Of a DNA stretch of 6,772 nucleotides, positions 1 through 6,578 are shown piece by piece (the stretch's first letter is position 1; each line of letters begins with the position of its first letter). The DNA comes from Pseudomonadota bacterium. Lineage in GTDB: Bacteria; Pseudomonadota; Gammaproteobacteria; Steroidobacterales; Woeseiaceae. Where the stretch lies: the NCBI GenBank assembly GCA_022360335.1, contig JAKSCZ010000213.1, forward strand, positions 1 through 6,772, given 5' to 3'. The position numbers and the translations under genes were made by a program. The notes beneath the pieces were generated by a model. It saw only the letters and a program-made list of their open reading frames with translations. It was not told the DNA's origin and ran no database searches.

Positions 1-788
1 CCGAGGATTGCGACTTTGCCGCCGTGGTGCATCGTTCGCAGCATGTCGCGGAATGCCTGCGGGTTGCCCGACATTTCCATGCCGACGTCGAAACCTTCGA
101 CCATGCCGAGTTCCTTCATCGTCTCGTCGAGTGATTCGCTCGTGACGTTGACGGCCCGTGTTGCGCCCATCCTGCGCGCGAGGTCCAGGCGGTAGTCGTT
201 GACGTCGGTAATGACGACGTGCCGCGCGCCGGCGTAGCGGGCGATGGCGACGGCCATGATGCCGATCGGACCGGCGCCCGTGATCAACACATCCTCGCCG
301 ACGAGGTCGAACGACAGCGCCGTGTGCGTCGCATTGCCGAGCGGGTCGAGGATCGAAGCCATGTCGTCGGAGATCGCATCGGGCAACTTGAACACGTTGA
401 ACGCGGGAACCGAGATGTATTCGGCAAACGCCCCCGCGCGATTCACCCCGATGCCGGCCGTGTTCATGCAGAGGTGCCGCCGACCGGCGCGGCAGTTCCG
501 GCAATAGCCGCAGGTGATGTGACCCTCGGCCGACACGCGATCGCCGATCCGGTAGCCGTGGACCTCGACGCCGCGGTCGACGATCTCGCCGCTGAACTCG
601 TGGCCGACGGCCATCGGCACCGGGATCGTCGCCCGTGCCCAGTCGTCCCACTTGAAAATGTGGATGTCCGTGCCGCAGATCGCCGTCCGCCTGACCTTGA
701 TCAGCACGTCGTTGTGGCCGACGTCCGGCGTCTCGATGTCCTCCATCCAGATGCCGCGCTCGGCTTTGGCCTTGACCAGTGCTTTCAT
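1..788 (-). CDS. tdh: L-threonine 3-dehydrogenase, partial (C-terminus beyond left edge)
   Basis: Zinc-dependent, cytoplasmic medium-chain dehydrogenase that oxidises L-threonine with NAD+ to 2-amino-3-ketobutyrate, the first step of threonine degradation to glycine. Translating the minus strand from the ATG at 788 gives 262 residues before the window ends; E. coli Tdh has 341, so roughly the last 80 are missing. Catalytic zinc residues are visible as Cys38, His63 and Glu64, with Thr40 and His43 in the CGTDIH motif. The structural zinc site is Cys93, Cys96, Cys99 and Cys107. These numbers coincide with those of E. coli Tdh, which supports this start. The Rossmann motif GAGPIG is at 171-176, with Asp195 ending the second strand, as usual for NAD preference. 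A GGAGA ribosome binding site lies 7 bases before the ATG. The gene follows kbl after 23 bases on the same strand, the classical kbl-tdh order. Recognition is strong; only the unseen C-terminus is uncertain. Confidence 0.97.
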   Translation of the reverse strand, partial: MKALVKAKAERGIWMEDIETPDVGHNDVLIKVRRTAICGTDIHIFKWDDWARATIPVPMAVGHEFSGEIVDRGVEVHGYRIGDRVSAEGHITCGYCRNCRAGRRHLCMNTAGIGVNRAGAFAEYISVPAFNVFKLPDAISDDMASILDPLGNATHTALSFDLVGEDVLITGAGPIGIMAVAIARYAGARHVVITDVNDYRLDLARRMGATRAVNVTSESLDETMKELGMVEGFDVGMEMSGNPQAFRDMLRTMHHGGKVAIL

Positions 789-811
789 GACCGCGTCTCC
801 GGTAAACGAAG

Positions 812-2011
812 CTAATCGATAACGCCGAGCTCGCGCCCGACGTCCGTAAATGCATCGATGGCCTTGTCGAGTTGCCCGCGCGTGAGTCCCGCCGACATTT
901 GCGTGCGTATCCGGGCCTCGCCTTTGGGGACCACCGGGTAGGAGAAACCGACGACGTAGATGCCGCGTTCGAGGAGCTTGTCCGCCATCTGTGCGGCGAT
1001 CCGCGCATCGCCGAGCATGACCGGGACGATCGGGTGCTCGCCCGGTCTCAGGTCGAAGCCGCGCTCGGTCATCCTGCCGCGGAAGTAGCGCGCATTGTCG
1101 TGCAACTGCCGCTGCAGCGAGTGGTCGCGCTCGAGCAGGTCGAGGACCGCGATCGACGCGGCCGCGATCATCGGCGCGACGGAATTGGAAAACAGGTACG
1201 GTCGCGAGCGCTGCCGCAGCCAGCCGACGATCTCCCTGCGGCCCGACGTGTAGCCGCCCGACGCGCCGCCGAGCGCCTTGCCGAGCGTGCCCGTGATGAT
1301 GTCGATGCGCCCCATGACGCCGCGATACTCATGGGTGCCGCGGCCGTGCTCGCCCATGAAGCCGGCGGCATGGGCATCGTCGATCATCGTCAGTGCGCCG
1401 TATTCGTCGGCCAGGTCGCAGATGCCCGGCAGGTTCGCGATCGTGCCGTCCATCGAGAATACGCCGTCGGTCACGATCAGCCGGACCCGCGCGTCTTCGG
1501 CCGCTTCGAGCTGAGTCCGCAAGTCGTCCATGTCGTCGTTGGCGTAGCGGTAGCGGCCGGCCTTGCAGAGGCGGATGCCGTCGATGATGCTCGCGTGATT
1601 CAGGGCGTCGCTGACGACGGCGTCCCCGGGACCCAGCAGGGTCTCGAACAGCCCGCCGTTGGCGTCGAAGCAGGACGGGTAGAGGATCGTGTCCTCGGTG
1701 CCGAGGAACGCACTGATCCGTTCTTCGAGCGCCTTGTGGATCGTCTGCGTGCCGCAGATGAAGCGCACCGACGCCATGCCGTAGCCGTATTGGTCGAGCG
1801 CCTCGTGCGCCGCGGCAACGACCTCGGGATGATTGGCCAGTCCCAGGTAATTGTTCGCACAGAGGTTCAGGACTTCGGTGGTGCCGCCGTCCGACCGCAC
1901 GTCGATGGCAGCCTGCTGGGGACCGGCGATGAGCCGTTCCTGCTTGAAAAGGCCCTCGGATTTCAGCGCTTCGGTCCGCTCGGCGAGAGACGCGAGGAAG
2001 GATGCTGGCAC
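812..2011 (-). CDS. kbl: Glycine C-acetyltransferase (2-amino-3-ketobutyrate CoA ligase)
   Basis: Pyridoxal-phosphate enzyme of the alpha-oxoamine synthase family. It cleaves 2-amino-3-ketobutyrate, made by Tdh, with CoA to give glycine and acetyl-CoA in the cytoplasm. The protein is 399 residues, against 398 in E. coli, and is collinear with it. Visible motifs are CANNYLGLANHP (51-62), SCFDANGGLFETLLG (113-127), the NHASIIDG segment with His139, DDAHAAGF with Asp211 and His214 (cofactor binding), and TGTLGKALGGASGGY, where Lys245 is the expected Schiff-base lysine. The start codon is GTG at 2011. The residues just after it align with the start of E. coli Kbl (MxxxF then EGLF), and no better ATG is in frame. 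The ribosome binding site is weak (GAGA six bases upstream). It is the first gene of the kbl-tdh operon, divergent from putA, and ends in TAG. No missing residue was seen. Confidence 0.98.
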   Translation of the reverse strand: MPASFLASLAERTEALKSEGLFKQERLIAGPQQAAIDVRSDGGTTEVLNLCANNYLGLANHPEVVAAAHEALDQYGYGMASVRFICGTQTIHKALEERISAFLGTEDTILYPSCFDANGGLFETLLGPGDAVVSDALNHASIIDGIRLCKAGRYRYANDDMDDLRTQLEAAEDARVRLIVTDGVFSMDGTIANLPGICDLADEYGALTMIDDAHAAGFMGEHGRGTHEYRGVMGRIDIITGTLGKALGGASGGYTSGRREIVGWLRQRSRPYLFSNSVAPMIAAASIAVLDLLERDHSLQRQLHDNARYFRGRMTERGFDLRPGEHPIVPVMLGDARIAAQMADKLLERGIYVVGFSYPVVPKGEARIRTQMSAGLTRGQLDKAIDAFTDVGRELGVID

Positions 2012-2041
2012 GGAGATTCTCGTGGTTGTCGGGGTGCCGGA

Positions 2042-2047
2042 AGTATA
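2042..2047 (-). promoter_or_regulatory. Candidate -10 element for kbl-tdh
   Basis: Read on the minus strand, 2047 to 2042 is TATACT, matching the sigma-70 -10 consensus at five of six positions. Transcription would start near 2035 and give a leader of about 24 bases before the GTG at 2011. The best upstream -35 is poor (TCGGTA at 2069-2064, 16-base spacer, three matches), so the promoter, if real, may need an activator. The assignment rests on base matching alone. Confidence 0.35.
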
Positions 2048-2092
2048 CGTGAATTCTGACCATTACCGATGTCTGTAGTGATCCTTATGAGC

Positions 2093-2098
2093 TATCAT
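2093..2098 (+). promoter_or_regulatory. Candidate -10 element for putA-sdaA
   Basis: TATCAT matches the sigma-70 -10 consensus at five of six positions. It would place the transcript start near 2105 and give a leader of about 20 bases before the putA ATG. No acceptable -35 hexamer is found at 15 to 18 bases spacing, so the call is weak. It would fit an activated promoter or be a chance match. Confidence 0.25.
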
Positions 2099-2112
2099 CT
2101 CGGCCGAAGCAC

Positions 2113-2116
2113 GGAG
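2113..2116 (+). promoter_or_regulatory. Ribosome binding site of putA
   Basis: GGAG sits eight bases before the ATG at 2125, a normal distance for a Shine-Dalgarno sequence. It supports that start over other in-frame possibilities. Confidence 0.7.
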
Positions 2117-2124
2117 TCTCTCGT

Positions 2125-5100
2125 ATGCGTTTCACCGATCAGCCCGCTGCTCGCGAGAGCAGCATTTCCTTCATCAACGACAATTACCTCGCCGACGAGC
2201 GGGAGCTGGTGCGCCGGCTGGCGGAGGAAGCCGATCCCGGTGCGGCGGCCCGGCGCAAGATTTCGGGGACGGCGACGCGGCTCGTGCGCGCCGTGCGCAA
2301 GAATACGAAGAACGACGGCGGCATCGAGGCGTTCCTGAAAACCTACGATCTGTCGTCCGACGAAGGCGTGCTGCTCATGTGCATCGCCGAAGCCTTGCTG
2401 CGCATCCCGGATGCCGATACGGCCGACCGCCTGATCGCCGACAAGATCACGGCGGCGAACTGGCAGGAACACGTCGGTACGAGCGACTCGCTGTTCGTCA
2501 ACGCGTCGACCTGGGGTCTGATGCTGACGGGCAAGATCCTGACGCTCGACGAGATCGCGCAGGCTAACCCGACCAAGATGCTCGGCAAGCTCGTCAGCCG
2601 CGCGGGAGAACCGGTCGTCCGTACCGCCATGCGCCAGGCGATGAAGATCATGGGACACCAGTTCGTCATGGGCCGGACCATCGGAGAGGCTCTGGCCCGG
2701 GCGATGAAGAGCACCGATCTGCCGTATCGCCATTCGTTCGACATGCTCGGCGAATCCGCGCTGACGGCAGCCGATGCGCAGCGTTACCTCGACAACTACC
2801 ATGCCGGCATCGGGAGCATCGGCGAGGCACGGGTCGAATCGGCCGACGTGTTCTCGGCCCCGGGCATCTCGGTCAAGCTCTCGGCCCTGCATCCGCGCTA
2901 CGAGTTCTCGCACGAGGAGCGGGTCATGGCGGAGCTCGTCCCGGCCGTGCTCGAGCTGGCGCAGCACGCGAGGGACATCGGCATCGGTCTGACGATCGAT
3001 TCCGAAGAAGCGCACCGCTTCGAGATGTGGCTCAACATCTTCGAGGCGGTGTACCGCGACCCGTCGCTGAACGGCTGGGACGGGCTCGGTGTCGCGCTGC
3101 AAACCTACCAGCGGCGCGGCAACGACGGCCTGCGATTCCTGATCGAGCTCGCCGGAGACGTGGGACGCCGGATCCCCGTGCGGCTCGTCAAGGGGGCGTA
3201 CTGGGACAGCGAGGTGAAGTGGGCCCAGGAGCAGGGTCTCGAGAGTTATCCCGTCTACACGCGCAAGTCGCACTCCGATGTATCGTATCTCGCGGCCGCA
3301 CGAAAAGCGCTGGTGGCCGGCGACAGGATCTACGCACAGTTCGCGACGCACAACGCCCACACGCTTGCGAGCGTGCTGCACTATGCCGGTTCGCGCCGGG
3401 ATTACGAGTTCCAGCGCCTGCACGGCATGGGCGAGGAACTCTACGCCGAGGTCGTCGATCCCGACAAGCACGATCGGCCCTGCCGCGTGTACGCGCCGGT
3501 CGGCAATCACGAGGACCTCCTGCCGTATCTCGTTCGGCGCCTGCTCGAGAACGGCTCGAATACGTCGTTCGTCAACAAGATTGCCGACGAGTCGATCGAC
3601 GTGCAGGACATCGTTGCGGATCCGCTCGCGACTGCCGCGCAGCACGACTACGCGGCACACGACCGTATTCCGGCGCCGCCGGAGATTTTCCGGCCGGAGC
3701 GCGACAATTCGCGCGGCGTCAACCTGGCCGATCGCAGCGTCAGCAAACGGCTGCTCGAGGGACTCGAGGCAGCCGGCGGCACGACCGTCACGGCGCGCCC
3801 GATCATCGGCGGTAAGGAAATCGACGGTGACGAAAAGCCTTCGGTCAATCCCGCGGACGTTTCCGAGGTCGTCGGCGTGTGTCACCAGGCAACGGCGGAC
3901 GGTATCCGAAAGGCCGTCGACCTCGCGGTCGCCGCCCAGCCGTCCTGGGACCGCCTCGGCGCATACGAGCGCGCGGCGATTCTCAATCGCGCGGCGGATC
4001 TCTACGAGGCACACCGCGACGAACTGCTCGGCCTGATCGTGAGAGAGGGCGGCCGGACGATTCCGGACGCGATCTCCGAGCTCCGCGAAGCGGTCGACTT
4101 CATGCGCTACTACGGCGCCCAGGCGGAGAAACACTTCGGCGAGCCGAGCCTGCTTCCCGGGCCGACCGGGGAACGCAACACGCTCAGCATGCGGGGCAAG
4201 GGCGTGTTCGTCGCGATCAGTCCGTGGAACTTCCCGCTGGCGATCTACACGGGACAGATCGCGGCCGCGCTCGCCGCCGGCAATGCCGTGCTCGCCAAGC
4301 CGGCGGCGCCGACGACCGTCATCGGCTATCGCGCCGTCCGGCTGTTGCACGAAGCCGGCGTCCCTCCCGACGTCCTCCACTTCCTGCCCTGCGGCGGTCG
4401 CCAGATCGGCGAGCACGGTGTCGCCGATCCGCGGATCGCGGGCGTGGTATTCACGGGTTCGACGGAGGTCGCACGGACGATCAACCGGACGCTGGCGCAC
4501 CGCGACGGCCCGATCGGGACCCTGATCGCCGAGACCGGCGGCCAGAACGCGATGTTCGTCGACAGCTCCGCGCTGCCCGAGCAGGTCGTGCACGACGCCA
4601 TCTACTCGGCGTTCAACAGCGCCGGCCAGCGTTGCTCGGCGTTGCGTCTCCTGTGCGTGCAGGAGGAGATCGAGCCCCGGACGCTGGAGCTCCTCGAGGG
4701 CTACATGGAAGAGCTGACCGTCGGCGATCCGCGGCACCTGTCGACGGACGTCGGACCGTGCATCGACGATCCGTCGCGGCAGACGCTGGCCGCACACGTC
4801 GGGCGCATGGGCAAGGAGCAGAGAATCGTGCACCGGTGTACGCTGACCGGCGCACACGACGCGGGCACGTACTTCGCGCCGACGCTGGTCGAGATCGACG
4901 ACATCGGCGCGCTGACGGAGGAACAGTTCGGCCCGATCCTGCACGTCGTCAAATTCAGGAGCCGCGATCTCGACAAGACGGTGCAGGCCGTGAACGGCAC
5001 GGGCTTCGGACTGACGATGGGCCTGCACAGCCGTATCGATTCACGCGTCGCCGGTCTCGCGGCCGATTGCGGCGCAGGCAATCTGTACGTCAATCGCAAC

Positions 5101-5274
5101 ATGATCGGCGCCGTCGTCGGTGTCCAGCCGTTCGGCGGACGAGGGCTCTCGGGTACCGGCCCGAAGGCGGGCGGCCCGAACTACGTGCAGCGCTTCGGCA
5201 CGGAGTTCACGCTGAGCAACAACGTCTCGGCCGTCGGCGGTAACGCGGGCCTGTTGACACTGGGCTCGGACTGA
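2125..5274 (+). CDS. putA: Bifunctional proline dehydrogenase / L-glutamate gamma-semialdehyde dehydrogenase, short PutA
   Basis: Flavoenzyme that oxidises L-proline to pyrroline-5-carboxylate (electrons via FAD to quinones at the inner membrane face), then oxidises the hydrolysed glutamate semialdehyde to glutamate with NAD(P)+. It has 1049 residues, near the size of minimal PutAs (about 1000) and shorter than E. coli PutA (1320): it lacks both the N-terminal ribbon-helix-helix DNA-binding domain and the large C-terminal ALDH-like domain. An N-terminal arm and helical domain run to about residue 210. The proline dehydrogenase barrel spans about 215-490, with Lys251, Asp292, Arg353, Tyr456, Tyr468, Arg471 and Arg472 matching known substrate and FAD contacts of E. 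coli PutA. The aldehyde dehydrogenase domain covers about 540-1025, with Asn702, Glu803 (ETGGQNAM), Cys837 (SAGQRCSA, nucleophile) and Glu933. The tail SAVGGNAGLLTLG resembles the conserved PutA C-terminal motif. Odd: the usual KPAE motif reads KPAA (Ala728). The stop overlaps the sdaA start. Confidence 0.97.
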   Translation: MRFTDQPAARESSISFINDNYLADERELVRRLAEEADPGAAARRKISGTATRLVRAVRKNTKNDGGIEAFLKTYDLSSDEGVLLMCIAEALLRIPDADTADRLIADKITAANWQEHVGTSDSLFVNASTWGLMLTGKILTLDEIAQANPTKMLGKLVSRAGEPVVRTAMRQAMKIMGHQFVMGRTIGEALARAMKSTDLPYRHSFDMLGESALTAADAQRYLDNYHAGIGSIGEARVESADVFSAPGISVKLSALHPRYEFSHEERVMAELVPAVLELAQHARDIGIGLTIDSEEAHRFEMWLNIFEAVYRDPSLNGWDGLGVALQTYQRRGNDGLRFLIELAGDVGRRIPVRLVKGAYWDSEVKWAQEQGLESYPVYTRKSHSDVSYLAAARKALVAGDRIYAQFATHNAHTLASVLHYAGSRRDYEFQRLHGMGEELYAEVVDPDKHDRPCRVYAPVGNHEDLLPYLVRRLLENGSNTSFVNKIADESIDVQDIVADPLATAAQHDYAAHDRIPAPPEIFRPERDNSRGVNLADRSVSKRLLEGLEAAGGTTVTARPIIGGKEIDGDEKPSVNPADVSEVVGVCHQATADGIRKAVDLAVAAQPSWDRLGAYERAAILNRAADLYEAHRDELLGLIVREGGRTIPDAISELREAVDFMRYYGAQAEKHFGEPSLLPGPTGERNTLSMRGKGVFVAISPWNFPLAIYTGQIAAALAAGNAVLAKPAAPTTVIGYRAVRLLHEAGVPPDVLHFLPCGGRQIGEHGVADPRIAGVVFTGSTEVARTINRTLAHRDGPIGTLIAETGGQNAMFVDSSALPEQVVHDAIYSAFNSAGQRCSALRLLCVQEEIEPRTLELLEGYMEELTVGDPRHLSTDVGPCIDDPSRQTLAAHVGRMGKEQRIVHRCTLTGAHDAGTYFAPTLVEIDDIGALTEEQFGPILHVVKFRSRDLDKTVQAVNGTGFGLTMGLHSRIDSRVAGLAADCGAGNLYVNRNMIGAVVGVQPFGGRGLSGTGPKAGGPNYVQRFGTEFTLSNNVSAVGGNAGLLTLGSD

Positions 5275-6578
5275 TGGCCGCGATAAGCGTATTCGACATC
5301 TTCAAGATCGGCATAGGCCCTTCCAGTTCGCACACGGTGGGGCCGATGAAAGCCGCGCGCGCCTTCGCCGCCGGCGCCGGGGACGCCGCAGGTTTCCACG
5401 TGACGCTGCACGGCTCCCTGGCCTGGACGGGCAAAGGTCACGGCACGGACAGGGCGATTCTCCTGGGTCTCGACGGCCACGAACCCGAGACCGTCGATCC
5501 CGACGAGGTCGAGGCGATCCTCGCGCGGGTCCGTGCCCGCGGCCACATCGAGATCGATTTCGATTACGAGCGGGTGCTGGAACGCCACACGAACGGGATG
5601 CGCTTCCGGGCACTCGATGCGGGCGGCGCAGCGATTCACGAAGAAGAGTGGTTCTCGCTCGGCGGCGGCTTCGTCGCGCGCGGGAACGAGGCGGAACCGT
5701 CCGCCCGGGAGGGCGAGCCGCCGTTGGCATTCACCACGAGCGAGTCGCTCCTGGAACGGGCCGCCGGTGAGAAACTGTCGATAGCGCAACTGGTGCTGAG
5801 AAACGAGGCGACCTGGCAAAGCGAGGAGGAGGTCCTCGCGGGCCTCGACCGCCTCCGGGACGCCATGGATTCGTGCATCGAGCGCGGTCTGCGAACGGAG
5901 GGCGTATTGCCCGGCAGGATGCAGGTCACGCGGCGGGCGCCGAAGCTGTACGAATCGCTGTCGAGGGGCGGAGCGCCGCAGGCCCTGCAATCGATGGAGT
6001 GGGTCAATGCCTGGGCGATCGCCGTCAACGAGGAGAATGCCGCCGGCGGGCGCGTCGTGACGTCCCCGACCAACGGAGCGGCGGGCATCATCCCGGCGGT
6101 CCTGAAGTACTACCTGCAGTTCGTCCCGGGAGCCGACCGCAACGGCGTCCGCCGCTACCTGCTCAGCGCGGGCGCCATCGGCATCCTGTACAAGATCAAT
6201 GCGTCGATATCCGGGGCGGAGATGGGCTGCCAGGGCGAGGTCGGCGTCGCGTGTTCGATGGCGGCAGGCGGCCTGGCGGCTGCACTCGGCGGATCGAACC
6301 ATCACGTGGAGGAAGCCGCCGAGATCGGCATGGAACACAATCTCGGGCTGACCTGCGATCCGGTCGGCGGGCTCGTGCAGATCCCGTGCATCGAGCGCAA
6401 CGCGATGGGGGCCGTCAAGGCCATCAACGCGGCCAAACTCGCGATGCACGGCGACGGCACGCACAAGGTTTCCCTCGACCAGGTCATCGAGACCATGCGC
6501 CAGACGGGCCTCGACATGAAATCGACGTACAAGGAAACCTCGCAGGGCGGGCTGGCCGTCAACGTTCCCGAATGTTGA
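5274..6578 (+). CDS. sdaA: L-serine ammonia-lyase (L-serine dehydratase), iron-sulfur type
   Basis: Cytoplasmic, oxygen-sensitive [4Fe-4S] enzyme that deaminates L-serine to pyruvate and ammonia. It is a single chain of 434 residues (E. coli SdaA has 454), of the type with fused beta and alpha domains. The N-terminal domain begins with IGPSSSHTVGPMKA (His19); the catalytic domain has NTEGVLPG-like TEGVLPG (208-214), NEENAAGGRVVTSPTNGA (252-269) and SISGAEMGCQGEVGVACSMAAGG. Expected cluster cysteines are Cys319, Cys361 (LTCDP) and Cys372 (IPCIERN). The chain ends in Cys434, matching the terminal cysteine that caps the cluster in structurally studied type 2 enzymes. The ATG shares one base with the putA stop, and only a weak upstream GGGC could serve as a ribosome binding site, so translation probably depends on putA. 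It can consume serine derived from threonine via glycine. SdaA, SdaB and TdcG cannot be told apart by sequence alone. Confidence 0.96.
   Translation: MAAISVFDIFKIGIGPSSSHTVGPMKAARAFAAGAGDAAGFHVTLHGSLAWTGKGHGTDRAILLGLDGHEPETVDPDEVEAILARVRARGHIEIDFDYERVLERHTNGMRFRALDAGGAAIHEEEWFSLGGGFVARGNEAEPSAREGEPPLAFTTSESLLERAAGEKLSIAQLVLRNEATWQSEEEVLAGLDRLRDAMDSCIERGLRTEGVLPGRMQVTRRAPKLYESLSRGGAPQALQSMEWVNAWAIAVNEENAAGGRVVTSPTNGAAGIIPAVLKYYLQFVPGADRNGVRRYLLSAGAIGILYKINASISGAEMGCQGEVGVACSMAAGGLAAALGGSNHHVEEAAEIGMEHNLGLTCDPVGGLVQIPCIERNAMGAVKAINAAKLAMHGDGTHKVSLDQVIETMRQTGLDMKSTYKETSQGGLAVNVPEC

Larger units (their letters stand above)
2012..2124. promoter_or_regulatory. Divergent intergenic control region between kbl and putA
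   Basis: This 113-base gap is the only substantial non-coding stretch in the window. Its middle (about 2041-2100) is visibly more AT-rich than the flanking genes. It separates two divergently transcribed catabolic units, so promoters for both directions must lie here or inside the neighbouring genes. It contains short palindromes (GTATAC at 2043-2048, GAATTC at 2051-2056, GAGATTCTC at 2013-2021, and ATGA/TCAT arms at 2087-2098), but none is long or symmetric enough to name as a known operator. The putA product here has no DNA-binding domain, so it cannot bind this region as the autoregulatory PutA of enteric bacteria does. The regulator is unknown. Confidence 0.7.

Noticed and set aside
219..815. 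A 198-codon plus-strand frame at the left end
   Set aside because: It is the antisense shadow of tdh, whose zinc and NAD motifs are all intact on the minus strand.
872..2059. A 395-codon plus-strand frame opposite kbl
   Set aside because: Antisense to a full, well-conserved kbl, with an Arg/Ala/Asp-rich product and no family motif. It would also run across the divergent control region.
2087..2098. ATGA/TCAT inverted repeat as an operator
   Set aside because: The arms are only four bases with a non-palindromic centre, and the site overlaps the candidate putA -10. Too short to separate from chance.
2095..5028. A 977-codon open frame on the minus strand opposite putA
   Set aside because: It lies wholly antisense to a clearly functional putA. 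Its product is rich in Arg, Asp and Val without recognisable domains, as expected when GC-rich codons are read on the opposite strand. Long antisense frames are a by-product of this base composition.
3879..5243. A 454-codon plus-strand frame inside putA
   Set aside because: It is a frame-shifted reading of the putA aldehyde dehydrogenase region, extremely Arg-rich and without motifs, while the putA frame is uninterrupted.
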